A program made the translations under genes and the position numbers. 64,000 nt of DNA from Craterostigma plantagineum (taxonomy: Eukaryota > Streptophyta > Magnoliopsida > Lamiales > Linderniaceae), in contig JAPQWV010000001.1 in NCBI GenBank assembly GCA_027422505.1, forward strand, positions 1,860,001 through 1,924,000. The letters are read 5' to 3'. Every line of letters begins with the position of its first letter. Position 1 is the first letter of the stretch. The notes beneath the pieces are model-generated. The model worked only from the letters and a program-made list of their open reading frames with translations, was not told the origin of the DNA and made no database searches. Below are positions 23,886 through 34,643 of this stretch, one piece after another.

Positions 23886-24800
23886 TTATTATTAGAGTAA
23901 ACGGCAGAAATGGTGCTTGAACTATACCACAGTTTCACTGTTGGTGCTCAAACTTTTAAATGTGCTGTTTTGGTTCTTAAATTTTGCAAAACCTGTCATT
24001 TTTGGTTCCTTGACCTAAAGAACAGGTAAAAGAACCAAAAGGAAACAGTTTTGCAAAGTCCAGGAACCAAAATGGCATATTTAAAAGTTTAAGTACCAAC
24101 AATTAGAATTTTTTTATATATACATGATATTCATATTCGATTACTACGAGATTTCTTTTTTTATTATTATTACTGAAAAAAGTATCTTAACACAATTACA
24201 CCGTAATTATGTATGTCTTTGGAAAAAACAAAGAATTCAAAAAAATTGGTAAAAAAATTTTAATTGTTGTTGGTCTGATTGTGTTGGTATGCCTCGTGAA
24301 AAAAAAATCAAAAGAAATTATTGTTGTGATCGAATCTGAATATATTCGATTACTACGAGATTTTTTAACTTTTTTTATTTAAATTATCTCAACACAATTA
24401 CATCGTAATTATGTATGCCTCTTGAAAAAACAAATAAAAAATATGTAAAAAAATTTTAATTGTTGTTGGTGTGATTGTGGTGATATGCCTCGTGGAAAAG
24501 AAAATCGGAACAATTATTGTGGTAATCAAAAATGAATTTTATATTTAAATTTTACTATAGCATGTATGTAAATTAAATTCTATAATTAAGTGCTCAAACT
24601 TTTAAATGTGCCGTTTTGGTTCCTGAACTTTGCAAAACTGTTCCATTTTGGTTCTTTTACCTGTTCTTTAGGTTAAGGAACCAAAAATGACGGGTTTTGC
24701 AAAGTTTAAGAACCAAAACGGCACATTTAAAAGTTTGAGCACCAACAGTGAAACTGTGGTATACTTCAAGCACCATTTTTGCCGTTTACTCTTATTATTA
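23886..24800. mobile_element. MULE-like non-autonomous element with long TIRs and 9-bp TSD
   Basis: The element spans 23895-24791. Its ends are inverted copies of about 210 bases (left arm 23895 to about 24105, right arm about 24585 to 24791), both starting GAGTAAACGGCA when read inward. It is flanked by a perfect 9-base direct repeat TTATTATTA (23886-23894 and 24792-24800), the target-duplication length of Mutator-like elements. Each arm is itself an imperfect foldback. The inner 480 bases carry a tandem duplication and no coding capacity. Superfamily is inferred from TIR length plus TSD size. Confidence 0.85.
24128..24515. repeat. two tandem copies of a ~200-bp unit inside the MULE-like element
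   Basis: A unit beginning ATTCGATTACTACGAGATTT near 24137 recurs near 24345. Both copies contain an ACACAATTAC..CGTAATTATGTATG block, a TTTTAATTGTTGTTGGT block and a TATGCCTCGTG block in the same order. The second copy is somewhat shorter and diverged. Confidence 0.72.
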
Positions 24801-24829
24801 TAATTACATTCGCTAGTCAAAATTGCCTG

Positions 24830-25060
24830 GATTTTTTTTTTTTTGAAAGAGAGATTTCATTTCAAAAATCCAAATGGACAAAAGTACAATAGAGCAATAA
24901 TGAAAATGTTACAACATATTCGACTATTTCTATTTCGTAAAAGACCGATGATAGCGCATATGTCCGTTCTCAAGCTCCAAAAAGGAGAAACAAAGCCCCG
25001 AAGGGAACTCCCACCAGGGGAGATGATAAGCTCAAAATTGATTTTGTATACCACCTAATA
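24830..25060 (-). mobile_element. antisense LINE/SINE-type 3' tail fragment (copy 1)
   Basis: A T-run at 24833-24843 is followed by GATTTCAT, ATCCAAATGGACA and AAAGTACAATAGAGCAAT, and then by GGGAACTCCCACCAGGGG. Read on the minus strand this is a 3' UTR ending in poly(A), as left by 5'-truncated non-LTR elements. The same arrangement recurs at 25355. The short ORFs here are not genes. Confidence 0.5.
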
Positions 25061-25354
25061 TAATTGTTCGTTTACATGTGACTACAATTTTTTACCCTAT
25101 ATTAGAAATAGAAAGAGACGAAGGAACAGTATCTATATTGATTTTTTCCCATTCTGAAGGAGCAATAGGTAAACGAAAGGGAATCAATCACTAATTGATA
25201 TCTACTTTTATTGGACGATCATATTCAAACCAATCTCTATATCCTGTCCCCGTCTTTTATATACATATATATACTAATATATTAACTATATAATTCAACC
25301 GAGCCATAACTGTGTAATCATCTTAATCATTGCATGAAGAGAATATCTCAACGA

Positions 25355-25640
25355 TTTATTTTTTTTGGTAAAAGAGGATTTCATTCATAATCCAAATGGA
25401 CACAAAAGTACAATAGAGCAATATTCAAAATATTACAACATATTTGACTATTTCTATTGCATAATAACATGTGATAGTACAGTGTCCGTTCCAAGACCCC
25501 GAAAAAAGGGAAAACAGAAAAGCCCTAAAAGGGAACTCCCACAAAGGGAGAGATACGCTCCCACGAGGGGAGGAGGAGGCTCCCACGAGGGGAGAAAAGA
25601 CTCCTACAAAGGGGAAAAACTCCAAAAGGAGTAAATCCCC
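25355..25640 (-). mobile_element. antisense LINE/SINE-type 3' tail fragment (copy 2)
   Basis: This repeats the copy-1 order: T-run, GATTTCATTCATAATCCAAA, GTACAATAGAGCAATA, then a series of CTCCCACGAGGGGAG-like short palindromes in tandem. It differs from copy 1 by substitutions and by extra copies of the palindromic unit. It is probably a second insertion of the same family in the same orientation. Confidence 0.5.
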
Positions 25641-25862
25641 CGAGGAGAACCCGCTCGACCCAAACGGCCGAGCGGTGGGTGGAATAGACGGCGCCAAGCG
25701 CCAGACGAGCCGGGCGTCGAGGTGGAGTGGTGGGGGCTGCGAACACGGCTGGCAGCGGCGGAGGTGGGCGGAGTGGGCGCGGCTGGCGGAGGCTGCTCGA
25801 CGGCGGTTGTCAGAGGCGGAGCGGTCTGGGGCGGAGGAAGGCGGTGGCGCCGGTGGGCGGTT
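25640..25862. other. GC-rich island abutting the LINE-type tail
   Basis: About 220 bases very rich in GGCGG/GGAGG words stand out from the AT-rich surroundings. The island begins where copy 2 of the tail loses similarity and ends at a T-run. ORFs through it are low-complexity Gly/Arg/Trp strings in several frames, typical of composition rather than coding. It may be the upstream part of the same inserted element. Confidence 0.45.
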
Positions 25863-26399
25863 TTTTTTATTATTATTTTATTTATGACAAAACAAAGAAG
25901 AAACTACATAAAAGAGCTCCCCCTACCTCCTTATTCCCCCTACCTCCATTAATGGAGGAGGGGGAGGAGGGGGAAGGAGGATGGCGGCGAGAATGAAGAA
26001 GTAGGGTATTTTGTACTATAATATTAAGAAAAACAAGGAGATCAATATTATACTCAAATATAACATTTTAACAAAAAAAAAGGCACTGTACTATGTGTTT
26101 GTCTGTGTCAGGCTTAGCTGTCATAATTCCACATTGATTGTATTAGGTGTATGCTAATTACCAAAAAAAAATATATGACACATATATAGATGTAGGGTAT
26201 TTTGTTTGTTGCTCGGCTTTTATTACATTGTTTGTCCTTTTTCACCTCCCTTTCCCTTTATTTATCATCGCCCTATCTTTCACTCTTGCACATCTCACCT
26301 CAAAACCATTACAATGGATCTCTTCTCTTCATTACCTCCTTGCTCACTCATCCCCAAATACACACACACGCACCTTAAAGTGCGTGTGTATGGGAAAAG

Positions 26400-26625
26400 C
26401 TTATTTTCTTGAGGGGAATGTTGTCTGGCTCGAGGCCCTTAAACAAGATCCAGCTAGAGTTTGATATATATATATATATATATATTATATATCCTTATTA
26501 TGTCATATATTTCTTAAAGTAGTCGCAGTAAATCGATGGAGATCAAGTTATTGGATGATGTTTTCAAAGTGCTGTAATAAGATCGAGTATTAGTGACCTC
26601 GGACCAGGCTTCATTCCCCCCAATA
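26400..26625 (+). ncRNA. MIR166: MIR166 precursor hairpin
   Basis: miR166 directs cleavage of class III HD-Zip mRNAs (PHB/PHV/REV type) and so sets leaf polarity, vascular and meristem patterning. The mature sequence TCGGACCAGGCTTCATTCCCC is present exactly at 26599-26619. The star strand GGAATGTTGTCTGGCTCGAG lies at 26415-26434 on the 5' arm. The two arms pair with three mismatches over 21 positions by hand, plus GU wobbles, separated by a loop region of about 160 bases containing a (TA)n tract. The mature miRNA on the 3' arm is the normal arrangement. The TATA-like run near 26165-26185 is a candidate promoter element. miR165 differs from miR166 by a single base near the 3' end; this copy is the miR166 form. 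Confidence 0.95.
26465..26492. repeat. (TA)n tract in the MIR166 loop
   Basis: An alternating TA run of about 12-13 units lies between the miR166 arms and could extend the terminal stem-loop. Length polymorphism here would change the loop but not the miRNA duplex. Confidence 0.8.
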
Positions 26626-27321
26626 TTTTGCTAATTCCCTTCGATATCTCAGATATTCTTTATCTGATATGAAATAGTCCTTTCTTCAGATGGGTCTTTC
26701 TTTATCAAGATTTCTCGTGGATATATATGAGGTGGGTTTTTCTTTTTTCTTTTTTTTTTTGCAGGTGAACTGATCGATGAGGTTAAGACGACATGCAAAG
26801 ATCGCAGATTGGTGTAATGATTAGAGGGTTTGACTTGTATATATTTCAGCCTTTTCGGGTACCAACTATTAGATCTATATAATTCATCATCATTGCCTCT
26901 TCGTGGAATTCTCTGTGCAGAAGATCACAACACGCACTATAGCGTGTTGTTCTGTGTTGTTCTTTTCTTTGTTATCAGTTATATGTGTTTCTTCTCCCCA
27001 TCATTACAGCCTAATGATATATGGCTTCAAGAATCTAGTCTTTTTTCTCGCCGTCTTTTTCCCCCTCCTCTCAATAATGGGCATATAATGATTGCATTCT
27101 AACTTTTTTTTTTCTTGCATATTCAATTCTTGTCTAGGGTTTCTAATTCTACGCGTCATCGAAGATCTCTAACACCAGCTAGTAGATCTGTAAACTGCTG
27201 CCCACTTTTTTTCCAACAAAGACCTTGGAAGTTTGCTTCAAATGCACTGAAATCTTGAACTGTAAATGTCCAACGAGAGTTAAACAGATTTTCCATTCTC
27301 CATTTTCACACACACACACAC

Positions 27322-27365
<44 letters not shown>

Positions 27366-28632
27366 ACCCCAGATCTAAGGGCTGATATTTTGTTCTTGAG
27401 GAAATAAAGCAAAGATTTGTCCCTAATTCACATTACTGCTGATGTCTGTTTAGTTCTCTTCTGTGTAATTACGCTAAGCAACAGTCGTCGACTTGACCTA
27501 TCTAGTACACAATGGTCCTCTCAGTAGCATACAAAACTGATGATGATTTGACTAATTAGCCTATATTGTAATGTATTGTATTGTAAAGAAGAGATGCATA
27601 TAGCTATATTGTGGTGCTAATGCTACATATCATATAGTCTGCGATGCGCTCAAATCAAATCAAATGGCTTTGTTGTAATAAGGAAAACTTATCGTCTTTC
27701 AGTTATGTCAAGAAATTACTAAATAATACACAGCAGTTACATGATGTGTGTGTACGTTCTATGATGAGATTTTTCCCAGATTTTTGAAACAATTTTTTCT
27801 GAAACAGTTAGATTGGAAGAAGTAACTGTAGTAATAAACGATGCGTTGGATTGACATGAAAAAAGCCATTGATAAATCTCGAGAAGGGAACGAAAAATGA
27901 TAAAAAGAGAAGATTCTTGCTTTTTCCTTGCCAAGCAACGAAAATGAGACGTTGAGACAGACGAGAAAATGCTGACAAAAGTCTTTGGAGACTCAAGTGT
28001 TGTAATAGTATTTGCTCATTGTGCCATCAATTGCTTTGAAAATGATGCGTCGTAAAGCATTGCATTTAATGCCCATCACCTCCTCGATTAGCATACAATA
28101 CAGTTCAACTCAATATATATATAGATATATTTATACATATATAACTTCCTATATTCCTTTCTCCAATACAAAATCAATCCCATTATTACGTTAATTCAAT
28201 TTGCTATGATATAAAAAGAATATGTATTTTATATATTTCCGTGTATAGTCACTGTTCTCCAAGGCACCTGTTGTATCCTATTGACAAGCACATGCCTGTA
28301 GATCTTTTTCTCTGTTCTGACTTCTATTATTTTTTGTTTTTTTATTTATTATTTATAATATATTTAGTTTAACAAAACAAAAAAAAAAAGAAATAGAAAG
28401 TCGCGATCGATTATTACTGAGGCGTGTCAGCTCAAGTCATGCAGGATTTTTGCTTTTACTCCCACAATTTCAGCAGCAATAGCTTCTCTAGAACATTTTT
28501 ACATGTCATCCATAGTTGTATGTGTATATTCGAGTGGCGCTTTACACTTAAATACTATTTGGATAAAAACTTGTAATTCAGTACACTGTCAGTATTTTTT
28601 TATATACATATTAGAATAAAATTTTTGCACAT
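26626..28632. other. region 3' of MIR166, no gene seen
   Basis: The first part may be pri-miRNA transcript. It is AT-rich, with a compound microsatellite at 27306-27362 and an (AT)-rich block near 28116-28142. No ORF here has a recognisable family. Confidence 0.4.
27306..27362. repeat. compound (CA)n/(TA)n microsatellite
   Basis: A (CA) run of about nine units at 27307-27324 passes into a (TA) run of about 17 units ending near 27362. Confidence 0.9.
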
Positions 28633-28823
28633 AGGTACCCGATCCGCGTAGGTACGCCATATAACACGTTTAGGTACCATATAACAACAAATTGTGGTAC
28701 GTAATATGTTGAGAAAATGGTACGTCATATAACACATTAAGGTACCATATATAAACCGTATAGGGTACCGTATAAACATGTGACGTGGTACGCAATACAC
28801 ACATAAAAGAGGTACGTCAAGAC
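28633..28823. repeat. degenerate array around GGTAC cores
   Basis: The pentamer GGTAC occurs nine times in about 185 bases, spaced roughly 20 bases apart, often as GGTACGTCATATAACACATT or GGTACCATATA. Two further GGTAC words follow the hAT-like insertion (near 29528 and 29558). This looks like an old short tandem repeat interrupted by the transposon. Confidence 0.6.
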
Positions 28824-29499
28824 CAGTGTTTTAAAAAGCGCAATTGTAGCGCGCTTCGTCGCGTAAATAGCGCAAAATTTTCATAAAACGCGTTGCGGCG
28901 TAATAAATTTCGTGTTTTCCCCAAAAAGCGTGCGTTATATGCGCTATATTTTACGCTTTTTACGCTATATACGCTATATTTTATGCTTTTTATTCTATTT
29001 CGTATAAACCCCACGCTATTTGGGAAAACCATTATATTATTCAAATTTTGGAGTATAAGATAATTAAATTGAATTTAGGGGGTAAATCTGTAAATACCTT
29101 GCTTGAATCATTGGAAGAACTGGACCAAGAACAAGAAAAGACCAATCTTTAGGATCAAGAACCAAAATCAGACCTCAAATTTGCTCACAGAAGTAGCAAT
29201 ATGGGGACTCTTGCTCTTCTCTGGCTCTTCATCACCTCTGCCAGATCTTCGAAATATTTGTAACGATTAATATCTGAATGTTTCTTAGACTTGCTTTGCC
29301 TACTTTTTTATTGGGGCTACTTAAAAACGGTATGTTTACTTCTATGGTTTTAGGCTACTCACGTATATATACATATATTTGCATTATAAATGTTTTGCTC
29401 GAAATACTCACGCAATGCGCTACGCTATTTACGCTACGCGCTACCATCACTAAAACGCGACATACTGCGCAATACACTTTTTAAAACATTGGTCAAGAC
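28816..29499. mobile_element. hAT-like MITE with 8-bp TSD
   Basis: The element (28824-29491, 668 bases) starts CAGTGTTTTAAAAAGCGC and ends with the inverted counterpart (CACTTTTTAAAACATTG). It is flanked by a perfect 8-base duplication GTCAAGAC (28816-28823 and 29492-29499), the hAT target-site length. The CAGTGTTTTAAA-type terminus is also typical of hAT MITEs. The ends are rich in GCGCTA/TACGCT words arranged as subterminal repeats, the usual place for transposase binding. There is no transposase ORF, so it is non-autonomous. Confidence 0.86.
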
Positions 29500-29902
29500 T
29501 AAAACATTAATACAAACAGTAAAACAGGTACTTATCTGTACAAATTTCTAACATAGGTACTGATTTGTAAATTTTTTAATCAATTGGTCTTTTTCTATAG
29601 ATGTCACTATATTCAATTTATTTTGTTTCATATACTTTGAGCGATGATGAGTGGTAACTTAATATTTTAGAGGTATTATTTTTTCTATTTATTATATTAT
29701 TAAAATAAAAGAACAAGGCCCATTATGAAGAGTTGAGATGGGCTGATGGGCTTAAAGTTTAGGCCCAACATGACTGGATTTGAAGGGTTGTTTCATTGGT
29801 TTGGTTTATTCACATATTCTTTTGATTAGAAAAGGGAAATTGGGGAAGATTGTCAGCTGATTGGAAAAAACCTGAAGACGAATTCGAGGTAGAATAGAGA
29901 AA
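29500..29902. other. intergenic
   Basis: AT-rich DNA that should contain the promoter and 5' UTR of the following small gene. Only two leftover GGTAC units from the interrupted array were noted. Confidence 0.4.
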
Positions 29903-30710
29903 ATGGGTTATGTGTTGCGAGTGAGATTGTCGTCGTTCTTCGCAGGTGCTGCAGTAGCATCGGCGGTGGGTCTCTATTACCTCCAGAAAGATTACAAAAT
30001 TGCTCATCAAGCAATTTCTCAGAAGGTTCGTCATTGTATTGCATGTTGTTATAGTTTAGTTCATGCTTTAGATTTCGGGAAAATTATTGGGTGCTTTGAT
30101 GATTACTAGGCGTGGAGCCACCGTTTTGGTTTATATCATGAGTTCGGGTTGTAGTAAATTTTCAATGCTGAATCTTTGTTGTGTTGTAGCATGGGAATGT
30201 TCCTTAGATGCAGTGGGCAACTAGTTAGTGATACTGGAAACATTGTTCATTGAGGAGTTAAGTTTTGTGACATCAAACATGTAATAACTGTTTAGGCTGT
30301 AGGTAAGGTACTTGAATTGAGGCAATCTCTTGATTATCATTCCTTGCTTCTAGCTTAAGATCTTTTCCTGGGATGTTCTTACCTTTAATATAATTTTCGT
30401 CATAGATTTATCATCTATGTTTACTCCGAGGCATCTCAAGTGAAAGGGGTTAGTATTCTTGATTGACATGGGAGTATGATTCTGCATTTTTCTGGTGGCC
30501 TTTTAGCATTCTTGTGATAACTTCACCATATCTTCAGATAGCTTTTTTCATTTAGTTGATATTATTCTCGAGGATGCATTGATAAGAATGCCTTTTTTTT
30601 TCGTAGAGGCGAATAGCCGTTATAAATCTTTGGAAGTGGGTATATCAGCGTTGGAGAAGTCGAAAGAAGCTGATGTCGCGCCTAAGCATTTAGAAGCTGT
30701 TGGTGAGTGA
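29903..30710 (+). CDS. small single-pass membrane / coiled-coil protein
   Basis: Two exons can be read: 29903 to about 30024 (MGYVLRVRLSSFFAGAAVAS, then VGLYYLQKDYKIAHQAISQK) and about 30609-30710 (YKSLEVGISALEKSKEADVA and a stop). The first exon encodes a hydrophobic segment with small residues, then a charged helix that continues across the intron as a short coiled coil. I recognise this as a small conserved plant protein type with no function known to me. The 3' end is uncertain: the stop sits in GGTGAGTGA, which could instead be a splice donor (GTGAGT) leading to another exon. The first exon is the better supported. Confidence 0.6.
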
Positions 30711-31231
30711 AAATTCTGATAGCTAAACCCTCGGCGGCGCAGATTGCAAACTTAGATTAGTTTCCTGACAAAGAACATCGTTTATGTTTGTTCATATTCA
30801 TATATTCCTGCTCTGTTGTCATGGTTACTTAGCATTTGAGGCGTTTAAGGTATGAATAAGTGCCGAGCAAGTTGTTCCAACTAAAATCTTGGAATGCTTT
30901 TATCAGAAATTACTGTCCTGATTGTATCTTGTTGCTCCATTTTGTTACTTTCATTTCAGCAGTCGTTATTCCTTTATCACAATCAAATACTTGATTTTTA
31001 GTTCATTTAAAAAGATGTTAAAAAAAGAAATCTTGGCAATGTCAAGAACAAGATAGACCACACGCCCATACCCCACAATTTCCACGACTATACGCCACAC
31101 ACATTACAACACTACAACCACAAACACACACTCATCATCTTCTCTCTTAAACCTCTCTTACCCCTTCAAAAAAAAAGAAACGGAAAAAAATCAAATAAAG
31201 CGATTAGAGGCTCTTCAAAAAATACCCACCC

Positions 31232-32457
31232 ATGGCACTCCTCAACTTCCAACCACTGATGAACTACTGCCAACACCATTCCTCAACGACACCAACTCAA
31301 AAGAAGCATTACCATACCCATCGACTTCACCGCCCCGCACCCACCAAGATCCGATGTGGGATATCCGAACCCTCGGGTCAACCCGCCCCGATGGGTCAGA
31401 AGACAAAGTACGAAGACGGTCTGTTTGAGAAGGCATTCATGACTCTATTCGCAAGAAAAATGGAGAAGTTTGCCAGGCAAAGCGAAGATAGTGAGGCCAA
31501 GAAACTTGGATGGTTCGATTACGACTATGAGTCCTTCGTCGACGTATCGAAGAGGGTGATGCAGGGAAGGACACGTGTCCAGCAACAGCAAGTTGTTAGA
31601 GAAGTCCTCTTATCCATGCTTCCTCCTGGCGCTCCAGCCCAGGTATATAATATAATTCTATATATTTGTATGTATGAAAGTGTAAGTAGCATTTAATTTG
31701 ATGTCTTTTTTGATAATTATGCAGTTTAGGAAGCTATTTCCGCCCACAAAATGGGCGGCAGAGTTCAACGCTGCACTTACAGTGCCGTTCTTCCACTGGC
31801 TCGTTGGACCATCCGAGGTACTTAATTTTGAACTATGAAGGTGATTAAGATTTCATTAATGGTTGCCAAAGATCGAATCTTTTTTGTCTTACATGAGAAG
31901 GGTTGATCAGTAGGTGATAGAAGTGGAAGTTAATGGAGTGAAGCAAAGGAGTGGAGTCCTCATAAAGAAATGCAGGTAAGTAAAAAATTTCTTTCTTTTA
32001 CAATATAATAGCATGATGAAGCTGCTGCTGATGATTTGATACGAAATTCAGGTATTTGGAGAACAGTGGCTGTGTAGGAATGTGCGTCAACATGTGCAAA
32101 ATACCTACTCAAGACTTCTTCACCAATGAGTTTGGCCTCCCATTAACGATGACTCCAAGCATGTCTTAAACACCTCTCTTAACTAATTAGTTGATAAAAT
32201 CTTGTCTTAATCTAAGATTACGATAATGCAGAGTTTGAAGACATGAGCTGTGAGATGGTTTACGGACAAGTCCCTCCTTCGTTTGCAGAGGATCCTTCGT
32301 CCAAGCAACCTTGTCTCTCAGATTTTTGTGAGTTCATCGTCCTTTCTTCAATGCATACATCTCAATTAATTAGTGTTGTTAAATTTTATAGTGTTCTTTA
32401 AATCCAGGCTCCATTGCAAACCCAACTGCTACCACGTGTCCGAAACTACAGCCATGA
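31232..32457 (+). CDS. D27-like beta-carotene isomerase family protein
   Basis: DWARF27 is the plastid iron enzyme that isomerises all-trans to 9-cis beta-carotene at the start of strigolactone synthesis; this copy belongs to a D27-like paralogue group whose own role is less certain. Six exons: 31232-31642, 31725-31817, 31914-31975, 32052-32158, 32232-32327, 32408-32457. The N-terminus, rich in His, Thr and Pro, looks like a transit peptide. The domain follows: KYEDGLFEKAFMTLFARKM, VPFFHWLVGPSE, VIEVEVNGVKQRSGV, then the Cys-rich YLENSGCVGMCVNMCKIPTQ and QPCLSDF near the end, finishing CPKLQP. The exon 4/5 junction needs a GC donor (A|GCATGT at 32158-32160); reading straight on would hit a stop. 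Otherwise the frame is open. Confidence 0.88.
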
Positions 32458-32711
32458 AACAGTTGATCAAAGTAGTTAAGGTTCTCTGAGAATTTTTTTT
32501 TATCTAAAAGTACAGTTTCTTGGAACTGGAATCTGTAATTAAGTAAATTCTACTACATAGATAGAAAGTCACATACTGTATAAGATCAGAGCGTTAATTC
32601 AGGGATCTCCAACAATCAAACAAGGCAACATAGTCAAGAATCGAAACATCAACTCAGTATTTATAGCATAGAAAAGAAGCTTCCATTAAACCAATCCACG
32701 TCTGTCTTTAA

Positions 32712-34643
32712 TCATCTCAGCCACCTTCTCAAATCAGTGGTGGAACACGGAGACATCTCGCCGCCGGCAAGGCTGTCGGCGTAGTACGAACTCATCTCCT
32801 CCGCCATGCCCACATAGCCCGCCAGCATGCTCTTAAAGCTAGGGCTCCTCAAATCCCTTCCGAGCCCAAATCCAAAGCTCCCAAACTGAGGCTCGGGCAT
32901 AGGGTAGGACAGCCTTTTCTTCACCGACGACGGCGGAGCACCGCCTCCAATGCTGTAACGCTCCCTATCCGGCGTCCCTGGCCTCGGCCTCGGCGCGCTC
33001 TGAGACCTTATCCTCGCCTTTGCAGATTCAGTCGCCGCCATGTAGTTGGGCTCGACGGCCGCCGCCGCCGCCGCCCCTTCGTTGCGTGGGGCCCTCAGGG
33101 AAGGGGTGGTGGCTGTAGAGAGGCTAATGTCTGCCCTAACCAGTCGTGGGCTCGACGATCTGATGGCTTGTGGTGGGCGCGTCCGAGATGAGAACGATGG
33201 AGTCGCCGGAGATTGGGTGGAGCGAATGTCTTGGAACGACGATCTATGGTGGTGGTGGTGTGATCTGTGTAGTGGGCTTTGGTGGGCATGGGATCTTCGA
33301 CCGCTATTAATAGGTTTTAGGGAGTCGATTTCTAGGGTTTTGATGGATTCTCGCCGGTGATCGGCGGAAGCCCGGCCGGCGCCACTGTAGTCCCATGATT
33401 TCGAAGGCATCAACTGATCTTCGTGTATGTCTCTTTCGTACGGTATTTTCTCAGAATCCATTATATGGTTCTGTAATTGATCGAAGGCGAAATCAGAGGT
33501 TAGAATTTTTTACATCGCATGAAACGGAAGAAAGATGAAGAAAGAAAACCTGTTGGTGGAAAGCAAAAGCGAGGGACTTTTCATTTGCTTCGTTTCTTGC
33601 TCTTAAGATTGCTTCGAGTTCTTGCAGAGTACGAGGACAGTCTCTCCAGTCATCGCCGGCGTAGCTTCCTTCTCTAGACTGTATATTCTTTTTGTCGGCC
33701 CAGAAAAGATGGTTAAGTAAGAAACAGATGAGTTTTTTCAAGAAAACGTGCGGAAAAAAAGGTGTAGTCAATGGCTTTGGCTTACTCTCGAATTCCTATC
33801 TCTAACGTCCTTAGGATGCTTAGATTCCCAGAGATCTGTAGATTCTGCAAACATGGACCTCCTTCCGCCGTCGTGGGAAGAGAGACGAGCGCGTTGGTCC
33901 CTCACGCGCGCTTGGACGCGAAACAGAGCTTGCATATACTTCATTGTCATGTTCGCCTGCTTCCGTACGATTTGCCCTCTTATCAGAGCTTGGAGCTTCA
34001 CTATTCCTTTGAGTGCGATCAGAGCTCTTCTAGCCTAATTTTGTCGACCAATGTAAAGCGAATGTTTCTTACGAACAATTCAAGACTGAAAGAAAGAAAG
34101 AAAGCCCACTTACGAGGTAGCCTCTGAAAGCTGTCTGAATCACTGTAGCAGCATAATGCTGCTTAAGAAGGCTAGTTGAAGAACTATTATTGGGCTGTTG
34201 TCTCCGCCGTGTAATCCCCACCGCCGCTTCAGCCTCCGTCGAGGAGGCGACGGCGGCGGCAATCGGAGAGGCGTGGCTGTCCTCGCCGGGAAACTGTTGT
34301 TGAGTTGTGCTCTGTTTCACTTCATGACTAGGTATCTCAGTGCAGCCCTTGCTCTGTTTCTTGAATAACCATCTTCTCCTTTCCCTCTTCTGCACGTGAA
34401 AAACAGAGTCTGAATACTAACATATCCATGCAATTTAGCGTGCAATTCAAAAGAAAATCTCTGCAATAAAAACATTGAATGAACACTATTTATAACTACC
34501 TTGCCTTCTTCTTCGGCTTCTTGATGAAGATGGTCGACTTTTCTCCTCGAACTCTTCTTCTCAGAATCCTTACCAGGCGACCTAAAAGCTCTCTTCATCG
34601 CAGTAAACCACGAAGAAGGAGAAGATGCATCTTTCTTTCCCAT
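32712..34643 (-). CDS. IQD protein (IQ67-domain calmodulin-binding scaffold)
   Basis: IQD proteins bind calmodulin and act as scaffolds on microtubules, membranes and in the nucleus. Five exons: 34643-34500, 34389-34114, 34034-33786, 33678-33550 and 33470-32712, 518 residues in one open frame. The start [20 protein letters not shown] is typical. The IQ67 region spans the exon 2/3 junction ([14 protein letters not shown] then [20 protein letters not shown]), with the intron splitting the IQ motif as in the whole family, followed by [17 protein letters not shown]. The C-terminal DUF4005-like block contains [21 protein letters not shown] His run and Ser-rich disorder lie between. It is convergent with the D27-like gene: the two stop codons are about 250 bases apart. 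Confidence 0.92.

Noticed and set aside
25081..25210. Possible organelle-derived fragment
   Set aside because: The sequence looked vaguely plastid-like, but no gene or clear match could be named.
25471..25996. Gly/Arg/Trp-rich ORFs in the GC-rich island
   Set aside because: Several frames stay open at once, as expected from GC-rich low-complexity sequence; no domain is recognisable.
26147..26464. 105-codon ORF overlapping the miR166 5' arm
   Set aside because: The conserved signal here is the RNA hairpin; the peptide has no family resemblance.
20524..26625. Idea that miR166 regulates the neighbouring HD-Zip gene
   Set aside because: miR166 targets class III HD-Zip genes through a site at the START domain; this neighbour is class I, and I saw no complementary site in it.
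33046..33360. Plus-strand ORF opposite the IQD last exon
   Set aside because: Antisense shadow of the Ala/Arg/Ser-rich IQD coding sequence.
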